A stretch of DNA of 35,828 bases from assembly GCA_012517965.1 (NCBI GenBank), contig JAAYTZ010000082.1:1-35828 (forward strand), given 5' to 3'. The notes below the pieces were generated by a model. That model was not told where the DNA came from. It saw nothing but the letters and a program-made list of their open reading frames with translations, and did no database searches. The position numbers and the translations under genes are program-made. This DNA is from Propionibacterium sp. (GTDB lineage Bacteria; Actinomycetota; Actinomycetes; Propionibacteriales; Propionibacteriaceae). How positions within the stretch are numbered: the stretch's first letter is position 1; every line of letters starts with the position of its first letter. This document shows, piece after piece, positions 27,257 through 35,828 of the stretch.

Positions 27257-29308
27257 TCAGAGCAGGTGCAGGATGTGGGCGGGCTGCTGCGGGGTCAGCC
27301 GGACGTAGTTGCGCTGGCCCCACGTGAACGTCGCGCCGGTGAGCTCGTCGCGGGCCGGCAGCGGGTCCCCGGGGCGGAGGCCGAGGGCGGCCATGTCCAG
27401 GGCGACCTCGCACTCGACCGTGGAGTTCGGATCCAGCGACACGATCACGATGATGGTGTCGCTGCGGTCGCGCTTGCTGAAGGCGAGCACGTTCGGGTGC
27501 TGGGCGTCGTGGAAGTCGATGCGCCGCAACTGCTGGAGGGCCGGGTGGTTGCGCCGGATGCTGTTGAGGGTGCCCATCAGCATGTTGAGGTTCGGCTGCT
27601 TGTTGTAGTCGCGCGGCCGGAACTCGTACTTCTCCGAATCCAGGTACTCCTCCTTGCCCGGCGCGAGGGGGGCGTGCTCGAAGAGCTCGAAGCCCGAGTA
27701 CACCCCCCAGTTCGGCGACAGGGTCGCGGCGAGGATCGCCCGGATCGCGAATATGGCCGGGTTGCCCGACTGCAGCGGGAACGGGTTGATGTCGGGGGTG
27801 TTCACGAAGAAGTTGGGGCGGTAGTAGGCGTCGGACTCGCGGGAGAGCTCGAGCATGTACTCGGTGAGCTCCTGCTTGGTGTTGCGCCAGGTGAAGTAGG
27901 TGTAGCTCATGTGGAAGCCGACCTTCCCGAGCGCCCCCATCATCGCCGGCTTGGTGAATGCCTCGGCGAAGAACAGGACGTCGGGGTCGGTCTCGTGGAT
28001 CTGGCGCATGATCCAGGCCCAGAAGTTGACCGGCTTGGTGTGGGGGTTGTCGACCCGGAAGATCCGGACGCCGTGGCTCATCCAGAGCTTCAGGATGCGC
28101 AGCACCTCGTAGTAGATGCCCTCGGGGTCGTTGTCGAAGTTGATGGGGTAGATGTCCTGGTACTTCTTGGGCGGGTTCTCGGCGTAGGCGATGGTGCCGT
28201 CGATGCGGGTGGTGAACCACTCCGGGTGCGTGGTGACCCACGGGTGGTCGGGGGAGGCCTGGAGGGCGAAGTCGAGGGCGATCTCCAGCCCCAGTTCGGA
28301 CGCCTTGGCGACCAGGCGGTCGAAGGACTCCCAGTCACCCAGGTCGGGGTGGATCGCGTCGTGGCCGCCGGCCGCACTGCCGATCGCCCACGGCGAGCCC
28401 GGGTCGGCGTCCGTCGCGTCGAGGGTGTTGTTCTTCCCCTTCTTGAAGGCGCTGCCGATCGGGTGGATCGGCGGGAAGTAGACGACGTCGAAGCCCATGG
28501 CGGCGATCGCCTCCAGCCGCGCATGGCACGCGTCGAACGTGCCGGACACCCAGGTGCCGTCCTCGCGCTGGTACGCACCCTCGCTGCGGGGGAAGAACTC
28601 GTACCAGGAGCCGAACAGGGCCCGCCGCCGGTCGACGCGGAGCGGGAACTCCGCCGTCGGCGTCACCAGTTCGCGCGGGCCGTACTGGCGGACGGCCTTG
28701 TCGAGGCCGGGGGCGTTCACCACGCCCAGCAGGTCCTCGGCCGGACGCTGCGGGATCAGCAGTTGGGCGGTGGCGCGGAGGATGGACGCCTCGACGGGGT
28801 CGCCGGCGGCGTCGGCCGCCTGGGCGGTGCGTTCCAGCAGATCCCGGCCCTCGAGGCACACGAGCTCGATGTCGACGCCGGCCGGCAGCTTCGCCTCGGC
28901 GTTGTGGTGCCAGGTGCCCCACGGGTCGGACCACCCCTCGATCCGGAACGTCCAGTCGCCCTCGGCGTCGGGGCGCACCCAGGCCTCCCACGGGTCGAGC
29001 CCGCGCGGCTCAAGGGGGGTCATGTCGATGCGCTGCTCGCGGCCCTGCGGGTCGGTCAGGATCACCGAGGCGTTGACGGCATCGTGGCCCTCGCGGAACA
29101 CGCGGGCGCGGATGGGGACCAGCTCATCCACGACGGCCTTGGCGGGGTAGGCACCGCCCTCGACCACCGGGCTCACGTCGATCACCGGGATGCGTCCGAT
29201 GCCACGGACGATCCGCGTTGTCGGATCGTTGTCCAGCGGTCGCCGGGTGTCGTCGGTGGCGTTGGCGTCGGCGGCGGCCGACCCGGCGGTCTGAGAGTTC
29301 GTCGACAT
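27257..29308 (-). CDS. glgE: Maltose-1-phosphate maltosyltransferase
   Basis: GlgE (GH13 subfamily 3) transfers maltosyl units from alpha-maltose-1-phosphate onto alpha-1,4-glucan. The 683-residue product has an N-terminal Ig-like domain (DVSPVVEGGAYPAKAVVDEL) and a helical insert. The barrel holds VVYFPPIHPIGSAFKKGKNN, LEIALDFALQASPDHPWV, nucleophile Asp420 in RIFRVDNPHTKPVNFW, acid Glu449 in LFFAEAFTKPAMM, and NFFVNTPDINPFPL. ATG 29308 was chosen over an in-frame GTG at 29314 because TAGGTT lies 6 nt upstream, so the mRNA would begin at the ATG. It heads the glgE-mak-glgB operon and is divergent from glgP. Mycobacterial GlgE is of similar length. Confidence 0.97.
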   Translation of the reverse strand: MSTNSQTAGSAAADANATDDTRRPLDNDPTTRIVRGIGRIPVIDVSPVVEGGAYPAKAVVDELVPIRARVFREGHDAVNASVILTDPQGREQRIDMTPLEPRGLDPWEAWVRPDAEGDWTFRIEGWSDPWGTWHHNAEAKLPAGVDIELVCLEGRDLLERTAQAADAAGDPVEASILRATAQLLIPQRPAEDLLGVVNAPGLDKAVRQYGPRELVTPTAEFPLRVDRRRALFGSWYEFFPRSEGAYQREDGTWVSGTFDACHARLEAIAAMGFDVVYFPPIHPIGSAFKKGKNNTLDATDADPGSPWAIGSAAGGHDAIHPDLGDWESFDRLVAKASELGLEIALDFALQASPDHPWVTTHPEWFTTRIDGTIAYAENPPKKYQDIYPINFDNDPEGIYYEVLRILKLWMSHGVRIFRVDNPHTKPVNFWAWIMRQIHETDPDVLFFAEAFTKPAMMGALGKVGFHMSYTYFTWRNTKQELTEYMLELSRESDAYYRPNFFVNTPDINPFPLQSGNPAIFAIRAILAATLSPNWGVYSGFELFEHAPLAPGKEEYLDSEKYEFRPRDYNKQPNLNMLMGTLNSIRRNHPALQQLRRIDFHDAQHPNVLAFSKRDRSDTIIVIVSLDPNSTVECEVALDMAALGLRPGDPLPARDELTGATFTWGQRNYVRLTPQQPAHILHLL

Positions 29309-29314
29309 GGCCAC

Positions 29315-29320
29315 AACCTA
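29315..29320 (-). promoter_or_regulatory. -10 TAGGTT of glgE operon, predicted leaderless
   Basis: On the minus strand TAGGTT is followed by 6 nt and ATG 29308. If used, transcription begins at the start codon and the in-frame GTG at 29314 would not be in the mRNA. Confidence 0.5.
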
Positions 29321-29391
29321 CTGCCAACCACCCCCCCTCGCGCCGGGCCCGGTGGGACAAGTCCCGCCTGTTGCCGTGGCTTTCCGTTCCG

Positions 29392-29420
29392 ACGGCCCGG
29401 CCGTGGCGGCGGCCGGCCGT
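29392..29420. repeat. Inverted repeat between divergent glgE and glgP
   Basis: Bases 29392-29403 pair with 29410-29420 (11 bp with one bulged C, loop of 6). The site is in the middle of the 167-bp intergenic region, about 72 bp from the glgE -10 and 41 bp from the glgP -10. It might be an operator for a shared regulator or simply GC-rich palindromic sequence. Confidence 0.35.
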
Positions 29421-29461
29421 TCTGGGGGCTGGTGGACCCCGATGGCAGCGCGGGAATCGGC

Positions 29462-29467
29462 TAGGGT
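29462..29467 (+). promoter_or_regulatory. -10 TAGGGT of glgP, predicted leaderless or near-leaderless
   Basis: TAGGGT is followed by 8 nt and GTG 29476. No ribosome binding site precedes the GTG, so a leaderless mRNA is likely. Confidence 0.45.
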
Positions 29468-29475
29468 GGTCGATC

Positions 29476-32043
<2,568 letters not shown>

Positions 32044-32065
32044 GCCGCGCGCCTTCACAGACAAG

Positions 32066-32098
32066 GACGCCGCCCACCCCGACGGGGTGGGCGGCGTC
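32066..32098. terminator. Perfect 15-bp bidirectional terminator hairpin
   Basis: Bases 32066-32080 pair exactly with 32084-32098 (loop GAC), followed by TCGTT. The hairpin fills the gap between the convergent glgP and glgX genes. Confidence 0.8.
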
Positions 32099-32128
32099 TC
32101 GTTGCCCGGCGTCTCCCGGCGCGGGGCG

Positions 32129-34333
32129 CTACCCGCCGGTCTTCGCAGCCTTCTCGGGAGTCACGGGTTCCCCGGCGGACGCCTCGGGCTCCTCCGCGGC
32201 AACCGGCTCGAGCTCCACCGGGGCGACCCAGACGCTGGGAACGTCGGCCCGGAACACCATGATCGTGCGCCCGGGCAGGTCGAGGACGGCGCCCGCCTCC
32301 AGCGTCACCCCGGCCAGGTCGGCGAACTCGCCGTCCGCCCCGGTGTGGGCCACGAGCTCGTAGCCAGACGCCCAGGGTGCGGCCGGCAGCGTGAGCGGCA
32401 TGGTCCAGTCGCCGCCGTGCACGAACACGTAGAAGGCGTCGGTCAGGTCCGACACGTACATGCCCAGGCTGCGGCGGCCCTGGTCGTGCCAGTCCGCGTC
32501 GCCCAGTTCGGCGCCCGTCTCGCTGAACCAGGCCGAGGCGCGACGGCCGAGGCCGTGCCCCGCGGCGTCCAGGATCTCGTCGCTGGTGCGGAACGCGACC
32601 GGACGCAGGATCGGATACCGACGGCGGAGCTCCAGGAGCGTGCGGGTGAGGGCGTGCTGGTCGCCCCACTCCTCGACGGTGTGCCAGTTCACCCAGGACA
32701 GGGGCGAGTCCTGGCAGTAGGCGTTGTTGTTGCCCTGCTGGGTGCGTCCCATCTCGTCGCCGGCGAGGACCATCGGCGTCCCGGCCGCGAGCAGCAGGGT
32801 GGCCATCATGTTGCGGGCGGTGCGGTGGCGCGCCGCCACGATCTCGGCGTCGTCGGTCTCGCCCTCGAAGCCGTGGTTCCAGGACCGGTTGTCGTCCGCC
32901 CCGTCCCGGTTGCGCTCGCCGTTGGCCTCGTTGTGCTTGAGGTCGTAGGTGACGGTGTCGCGCATCGTGAACCCGTCGTGGGCCGTGACGAAGTTGACCG
33001 AGCTGGTGGCCGGGCGTCCGTCGTGGTCGAAGATGTCGGAGCTGCCCGCCAGCCGGGTGGCCAGCTCCTGGACCCCCGAGACGGCGCCGCGCCAGAAGTC
33101 GCGGGTGAAGCCGCGGAACCGGTCGTTCCACTCCGACCAGCCGTGTCCCCACCGGCCGACCTGGTAGCCGTACGGCCCCAGGTCCCAGGGCTCGCTGATC
33201 ATGATCGCGCGGCTGAGGTCGGGATCGGCCGCGATGCGCTGCTTGAACGCGTGCTGCTGGTCGACGTGGTGGTGCTCGTCGCGCAGCAGGGTGGTGGCGA
33301 GGTCGAACCGGAAGCCGTCGACCCCCATCTCGATGACCCAGTAGCGCAGGGAGTCGATGATCAGGTCGAGGACGCCGCCGTTGGAGGTGTCGACCGCGTT
33401 CCCGCACCCCGTGACGTCGTAGTCGTTGCGGAGGTCGCCGGTGAGGCGGTAGTAGCCGGCGTGGTCGATCCCACGGAAGCACAGGGTGGGCCCCTCGTGG
33501 CCGCCTTCGCCGGTGTGGTTGTAGACGACGTCCAGGATGACGGCGATGCCGGCGTCGTGGAGCGTGCTCACCATCTCCTTGAACTCGGTGACCTGGCCGC
33601 CCAGGGTGCCGGACGACGAGTAGGGGGCGTGCGGGGCGAAGAAGCCCAGGGTGTTGTAGCCCCAGTAGTTGGTCAGGCCGCGGCCGACGGTGAACGGCTC
33701 CGAGACGAAGTGGTGCACCGGCAGGAACTCGACGGCGTTGATGCCGAGGTCGACGAGGCCCTGCACGACCGCGGGGTAGGCGAAGCCGGCAAAGGTGCCC
33801 CGCAGATGCTCGGGCACGGCCGGGTGCAACTTGGTGAAGCCCTTGAGGTGCGTTTCGTAGAGGACGAGGTCCTCCAGCCGGGCCGGTTCGGCCAAGGGGC
33901 GCGGTGGCGGGGAGTCCGCGACGACCACGCTGAGGGGGACGGCCGCGAACGAGTCCGTGGGGTCGGGCGCGAAGTTGTTGTCGGCGGCGTGGTCGCTGAT
34001 CGGACCGGAGTAGTCGACGCCACCGGTGATCGCGCGGGCGTAGGGGTCGAGCAGGAGCTTGGCGGGGTTGAAACGTTGGCCGGTGCTGGGGCTCCACGGG
34101 CCGTGCACCCGGAATCCGTAGCGCTGTTCCGCGCCGACGCCGGGCACGAACACGGTCCACACGCCGTCGTCGGCGCGCTCCATGTCCCAGTTGACCTGGT
34201 TGCGGTCGCGGTCCACGAGGGCGAGCTCGACGCGGGTGGCGCGCGGTGCCCAGAGGGCGAACCTGGTGCCGTCGCCCAGGACGCGTGCGCCCAGGAGCGA
34301 CGAATCGGTCGGTCGCGGAAGGTCGGGTCGGAT
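32129..34333 (-). CDS. glgX: Glycogen debranching enzyme, apparent non-canonical start
   Basis: GlgX hydrolyses alpha-1,6 branches of phosphorylase-trimmed glycogen. The protein has a CBM48 N-terminus (SLLGARVLGDGTRFALWAPR, then ATRVELALVDRD), YETHLKGFTKLHPAVP, nucleophile Asp at about 344 (GFRFDLATTLLRD), acid Glu near 381 (MISEPWDLGPYGYQVGRWG) and the GlgX signature TAHDGFTMRDTVTYDLKHNE. The first in-frame GTG (34216) would delete the first half of the CBM48 strand and has no ribosome site. From the in-frame stop at 34415-34417 down to that GTG there is no ATG, GTG or TTG. The drawn start is ATC at 34333, six bases after AAAGGGG, giving 734 residues. A sequencing error remains possible. Family identity is certain, the start is not. 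Confidence 0.93.
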   Translation of the reverse strand: MRPDLPRPTDSSLLGARVLGDGTRFALWAPRATRVELALVDRDRNQVNWDMERADDGVWTVFVPGVGAEQRYGFRVHGPWSPSTGQRFNPAKLLLDPYARAITGGVDYSGPISDHAADNNFAPDPTDSFAAVPLSVVVADSPPPRPLAEPARLEDLVLYETHLKGFTKLHPAVPEHLRGTFAGFAYPAVVQGLVDLGINAVEFLPVHHFVSEPFTVGRGLTNYWGYNTLGFFAPHAPYSSSGTLGGQVTEFKEMVSTLHDAGIAVILDVVYNHTGEGGHEGPTLCFRGIDHAGYYRLTGDLRNDYDVTGCGNAVDTSNGGVLDLIIDSLRYWVIEMGVDGFRFDLATTLLRDEHHHVDQQHAFKQRIAADPDLSRAIMISEPWDLGPYGYQVGRWGHGWSEWNDRFRGFTRDFWRGAVSGVQELATRLAGSSDIFDHDGRPATSSVNFVTAHDGFTMRDTVTYDLKHNEANGERNRDGADDNRSWNHGFEGETDDAEIVAARHRTARNMMATLLLAAGTPMVLAGDEMGRTQQGNNNAYCQDSPLSWVNWHTVEEWGDQHALTRTLLELRRRYPILRPVAFRTSDEILDAAGHGLGRRASAWFSETGAELGDADWHDQGRRSLGMYVSDLTDAFYVFVHGGDWTMPLTLPAAPWASGYELVAHTGADGEFADLAGVTLEAGAVLDLPGRTIMVFRADVPSVWVAPVELEPVAAEEPEASAGEPVTPEKAAKTGG

Positions 34334-34418
34334 GGTGAGCCCCTTTCGGTGGTGTTGTTCTGCCCGTTTCGGCCCGCAACGGTGGTTCTGGTCGTGCGGC
34401 CCGGTGGAGGCGGGTCAC

Positions 34419-34424
34419 ATTCTG
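34419..34424 (-). promoter_or_regulatory. Possible -10 (CAGAAT) of glgX
   Basis: On the minus strand CAGAAT at 34419-34424 would start transcription near 34412, leaving a leader of about 78 nt before the proposed ATC start at 34333. The same hexamer precedes the ybbN-like gene. No clear -35 is seen. Confidence 0.3.
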
Positions 34425-34472
34425 CCGCATGCCGGTGGTTCCACGCCCGTCCCGGGGGTGGCGAGGGCCGGT

Positions 34473-34491
34473 CGGGGGGGTCGTCCCCCCG
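34473..34491. repeat. G-run/C-run hairpin in the glgX-mnmA intergenic region
   Basis: CGGGGGG at 34473-34479 pairs with CCCCCCG at 34485-34491 (7 bp, loop of 5). It lies between divergent promoters, so it is not an obvious terminator of either gene. Confidence 0.4.
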
Positions 34492-34607
34492 TGGCGATCC
34501 GCACCCGATCGCAACCCAACCCCTAGTCAGCGCCGGATTGGCCAGGGGCGGCCCCCGCCCGCCGCCCGGCGGCGTGCGCGGCAACCAATGGTCACCGGTC
34601 GGCGACA

Positions 34608-34613
34608 TAGGAT
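34608..34613 (+). promoter_or_regulatory. -10 TAGGAT of mnmA
   Basis: TAGGAT lies 24 nt before ATG 34638. The leader contains GGAAGGAGGG (34622-34631), so unlike its neighbours this gene has a conventional ribosome-bound leader. Confidence 0.5.
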
Positions 34614-34637
34614 CGCCCACGGGAAGGAGGGCGTCCG

Positions 34638-35681
34638 ATGCGCGTGGCCCTGGGGCTGTCCGGCGGGGTGGATTCCGCCGTCGCGGCGAGCCGCCTGCTG
34701 GCCGCCGGTCACGACGTGGTGGCCGTCCACTACTCCTTCCTCCACGAGCCGCGGCCCGGCGACGCCGCGGACGCCCGCGCGGTGGCCGCCGCCCTCGGCG
34801 TCCCCTTCGAGATCTGGGACTTCTCCGCGGAGTTCCGCGCCGCGATCGTGGACCACTTCGTCGCCGAGTACGAGGCCGGGCGGACGCCGAACCCGTGCGT
34901 CCGCTGCAACCGCACCATGAAGTTCGGCCGGGTGCTGCGGCGCGCGCTGGCGTCCGGCTTCGACGCCGTCGCGACCGGCCACTACGCCCGCCTGGACGCC
35001 GACGGCGCCGGCGGCGTGCGGCTGCGCCGCGCCGTCGACGCGACCAAGGACCAGAGCTACGTGCTCGCCGCCCTCGACGCCGAGCAGTTGCGGCGCTGCC
35101 TCTTCCCGCTCGGCGGGTCGACGAAGGCGCAGGTGCGGGCTGAGGCGTCCACCCGGGGCCTCGCCGTCGCCGAGCGGCCCGACAGCCTCGACGTCTGCTT
35201 CATCGCCGACGGCGACACGGCCGGCTTCCTGGCCGGACGCCTCGGCGACCGCCCCGGCCCGATCGTCGACCTGACCGGGGCGGTCGTGGGGTCCCATGCG
35301 GGCGCGCACCGGTTCACGGTGGGCCAACGCAGGGGCCTGCGGCTGCAGCGGCCCGCGGCCGACGGCCGGCCGCGCTACGTGGTCGCGGTGGCGCCCGCCG
35401 CCCGCACGATCACCGTGGGTGGCCGCGCCGCCCTGCGCGTGGATCGGCTCCGCTGCGGTCCGCCCACCTGGACGGGGGCGCCGCTCCGCCACCCGTTCGG
35501 CGCGCTCGTGCAGTTCCGGGCCCACGGCGTCCCGCTGCCCGCGCACGTCACGCCCGGCCCGACGGCCGTGGCGGTCGCGTTCGCCGAGCCCGCGTACGGC
35601 GTCGCTCCCGGCCAGCAGGCCGTGTTCTACGACGGCGACGTCGTGGTCGGCTCGGCCACGATCGAGGAGACCGCGGCGTGA
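34638..35681 (+). CDS. mnmA: tRNA 2-thiouridine(34) synthase MnmA
   Basis: MnmA thiolates U34 of Lys, Glu and Gln tRNAs using ATP and sulfur from a cysteine desulfurase relay. The 347-residue product begins with the PP-loop [16 protein letters not shown] (about 6-21). It has Cys87 in TPNPCVRCNRTMKFG (nucleophile), ATGHYARLD, KDQSYVLAAL and the second catalytic Cys187 in DSLDVCFIADGDT. C-terminal beta-barrel domains include HRFTVGQRRGLRL and EPAYGVAPGQQAVFYDGD. Length fits the actinobacterial form. ATG 34638 follows GGAAGGAGGG. Its stop overlaps the GTG of the next gene (GTGA), so the two are coupled. Confidence 0.96.
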   Translation: MRVALGLSGGVDSAVAASRLLAAGHDVVAVHYSFLHEPRPGDAADARAVAAALGVPFEIWDFSAEFRAAIVDHFVAEYEAGRTPNPCVRCNRTMKFGRVLRRALASGFDAVATGHYARLDADGAGGVRLRRAVDATKDQSYVLAALDAEQLRRCLFPLGGSTKAQVRAEASTRGLAVAERPDSLDVCFIADGDTAGFLAGRLGDRPGPIVDLTGAVVGSHAGAHRFTVGQRRGLRLQRPAADGRPRYVVAVAPAARTITVGGRAALRVDRLRCGPPTWTGAPLRHPFGALVQFRAHGVPLPAHVTPGPTAVAVAFAEPAYGVAPGQQAVFYDGDVVVGSATIEETAA

Positions 35682-35828
35682 CCGGGGCCACGGGCCTCGG
35701 TTCGCTGCCCGGCACGGACGCCGCCGCGGCGGCCCGGCTGGCGTTGGAGCACGCCGGGCCGGGCTGGCTGCCGTGGCTGCCCGAGTTGCCGGCGCGCGGC
35801 CCGTGGGCGGGCCTCGTCGGCCGCGGCG
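35678..35828 (+). CDS. Methionine-synthase-like (vitamin B12-independent family) protein, 5' part only
   Basis: The first 50 codons of a gene run off the window. The product starts MTGATGLGSLPGTDAAAAAR and continues LPWLPELPARGPWAGLVGRG. ATGxGSxPGTD near the N-terminus and LPELPARGP are features I associate with the short UROD/MetE-C-like proteins encoded near mnmA in actinobacteria. Whether it makes methionine is unknown. GTG 35678 overlaps the mnmA stop by the GTGA arrangement. The assignment rests on N-terminal motifs and position only. Confidence 0.7.
   Translation, partial: MTGATGLGSLPGTDAAAAARLALEHAGPGWLPWLPELPARGPWAGLVGRG

Larger units (their letters stand above)
34334..34637. other. 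Intergenic region between divergent glgX and mnmA (304 bp)
   Basis: I see no credible gene here. It holds the glgX ribosome-site-like AAAGGGG and -10 candidate, a G/C-run hairpin at 34473-34491, and the mnmA -10 and ribosome site at its right end. Confidence 0.7.

Noticed and set aside
29312-29314. GTG as glgE start
   Set aside because: The -10 TAGGTT is directly adjacent, so the GTG would not be transcribed from that promoter; ATG 29308 fits better.

Overview
This window is chromosomal DNA of a high-GC actinobacterium. I infer Propionibacteriaceae or a close relative. The reasons are very high GC with GC-rich third codon positions, GTG starts, overlapping TGATG/ATGA/GTGA gene junctions, and a gene order that runs parallel to the Mycobacterium rho-atp-nucS-glgE-glgP region. 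The methylmalonyl-CoA epimerase also resembles, as I recall it, the Propionibacterium shermanii enzyme. I see no IS element, phage gene, tRNA, rRNA or CRISPR array, and base usage looks uniform, so this is core genome rather than an acquired island.

Layout. Bases 1-6181 hold translation and cell-envelope genes on the plus strand: rho (5' end outside the window), rpmE, prfA, prmC, a threonylcarbamoyl-AMP synthase, a WecA-type sugar-phosphate transferase and an AtpI-like membrane protein. Bases 6329-13286 are the complete F1Fo ATP synthase operon atpBEFHAGDC, followed by a DUF2550 gene. Bases 13748-19584 form a mosaic of short transcription units: cobalamin adenosyltransferase (-), cyclophilin lipoprotein (+), alpha/beta hydrolase with a small zinc-ribbon protein (-), the mismatch endonuclease gene nucS (+), an AI-2E-family membrane protein with a DivIVA/Scy-like coiled-coil protein (-). 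Bases 19741-23877 hold methylmalonyl-CoA epimerase (-), a 51-residue membrane protein plus a PH-domain protein (+), phosphoglucomutase (-) and a YbbN-like thioredoxin-fold/TPR protein (+).

Bases 23942-34333 are a glycogen block. The GlgE-pathway operon glgE-mak-glgB runs leftward, glgP diverges from it, and glgX converges on glgP. Together these make alpha-glucan from maltose-1-phosphate (Mak, GlgE), branch it (GlgB) and take it apart (GlgP, GlgX). The nearby pgm links glucose-1-P to glucose-6-P. The window closes with mnmA and the first codons of a methionine-synthase-like gene.

The observations most worth a second look are these. glgX has no ATG, GTG or TTG codon ahead of its conserved N-terminus and may start at AUC. 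Many divergent promoters place a -10-like hexamer 6-8 nt before the start codon, which predicts leaderless mRNAs. The DivIVA/Scy-like protein contains thirteen uninterrupted 11-residue repeats. The epimerase appears to carry Gln where P. shermanii has a metal-binding His. I did not find a convincing wholly new biological system; this is a conserved housekeeping and storage-metabolism region with several unusual details.
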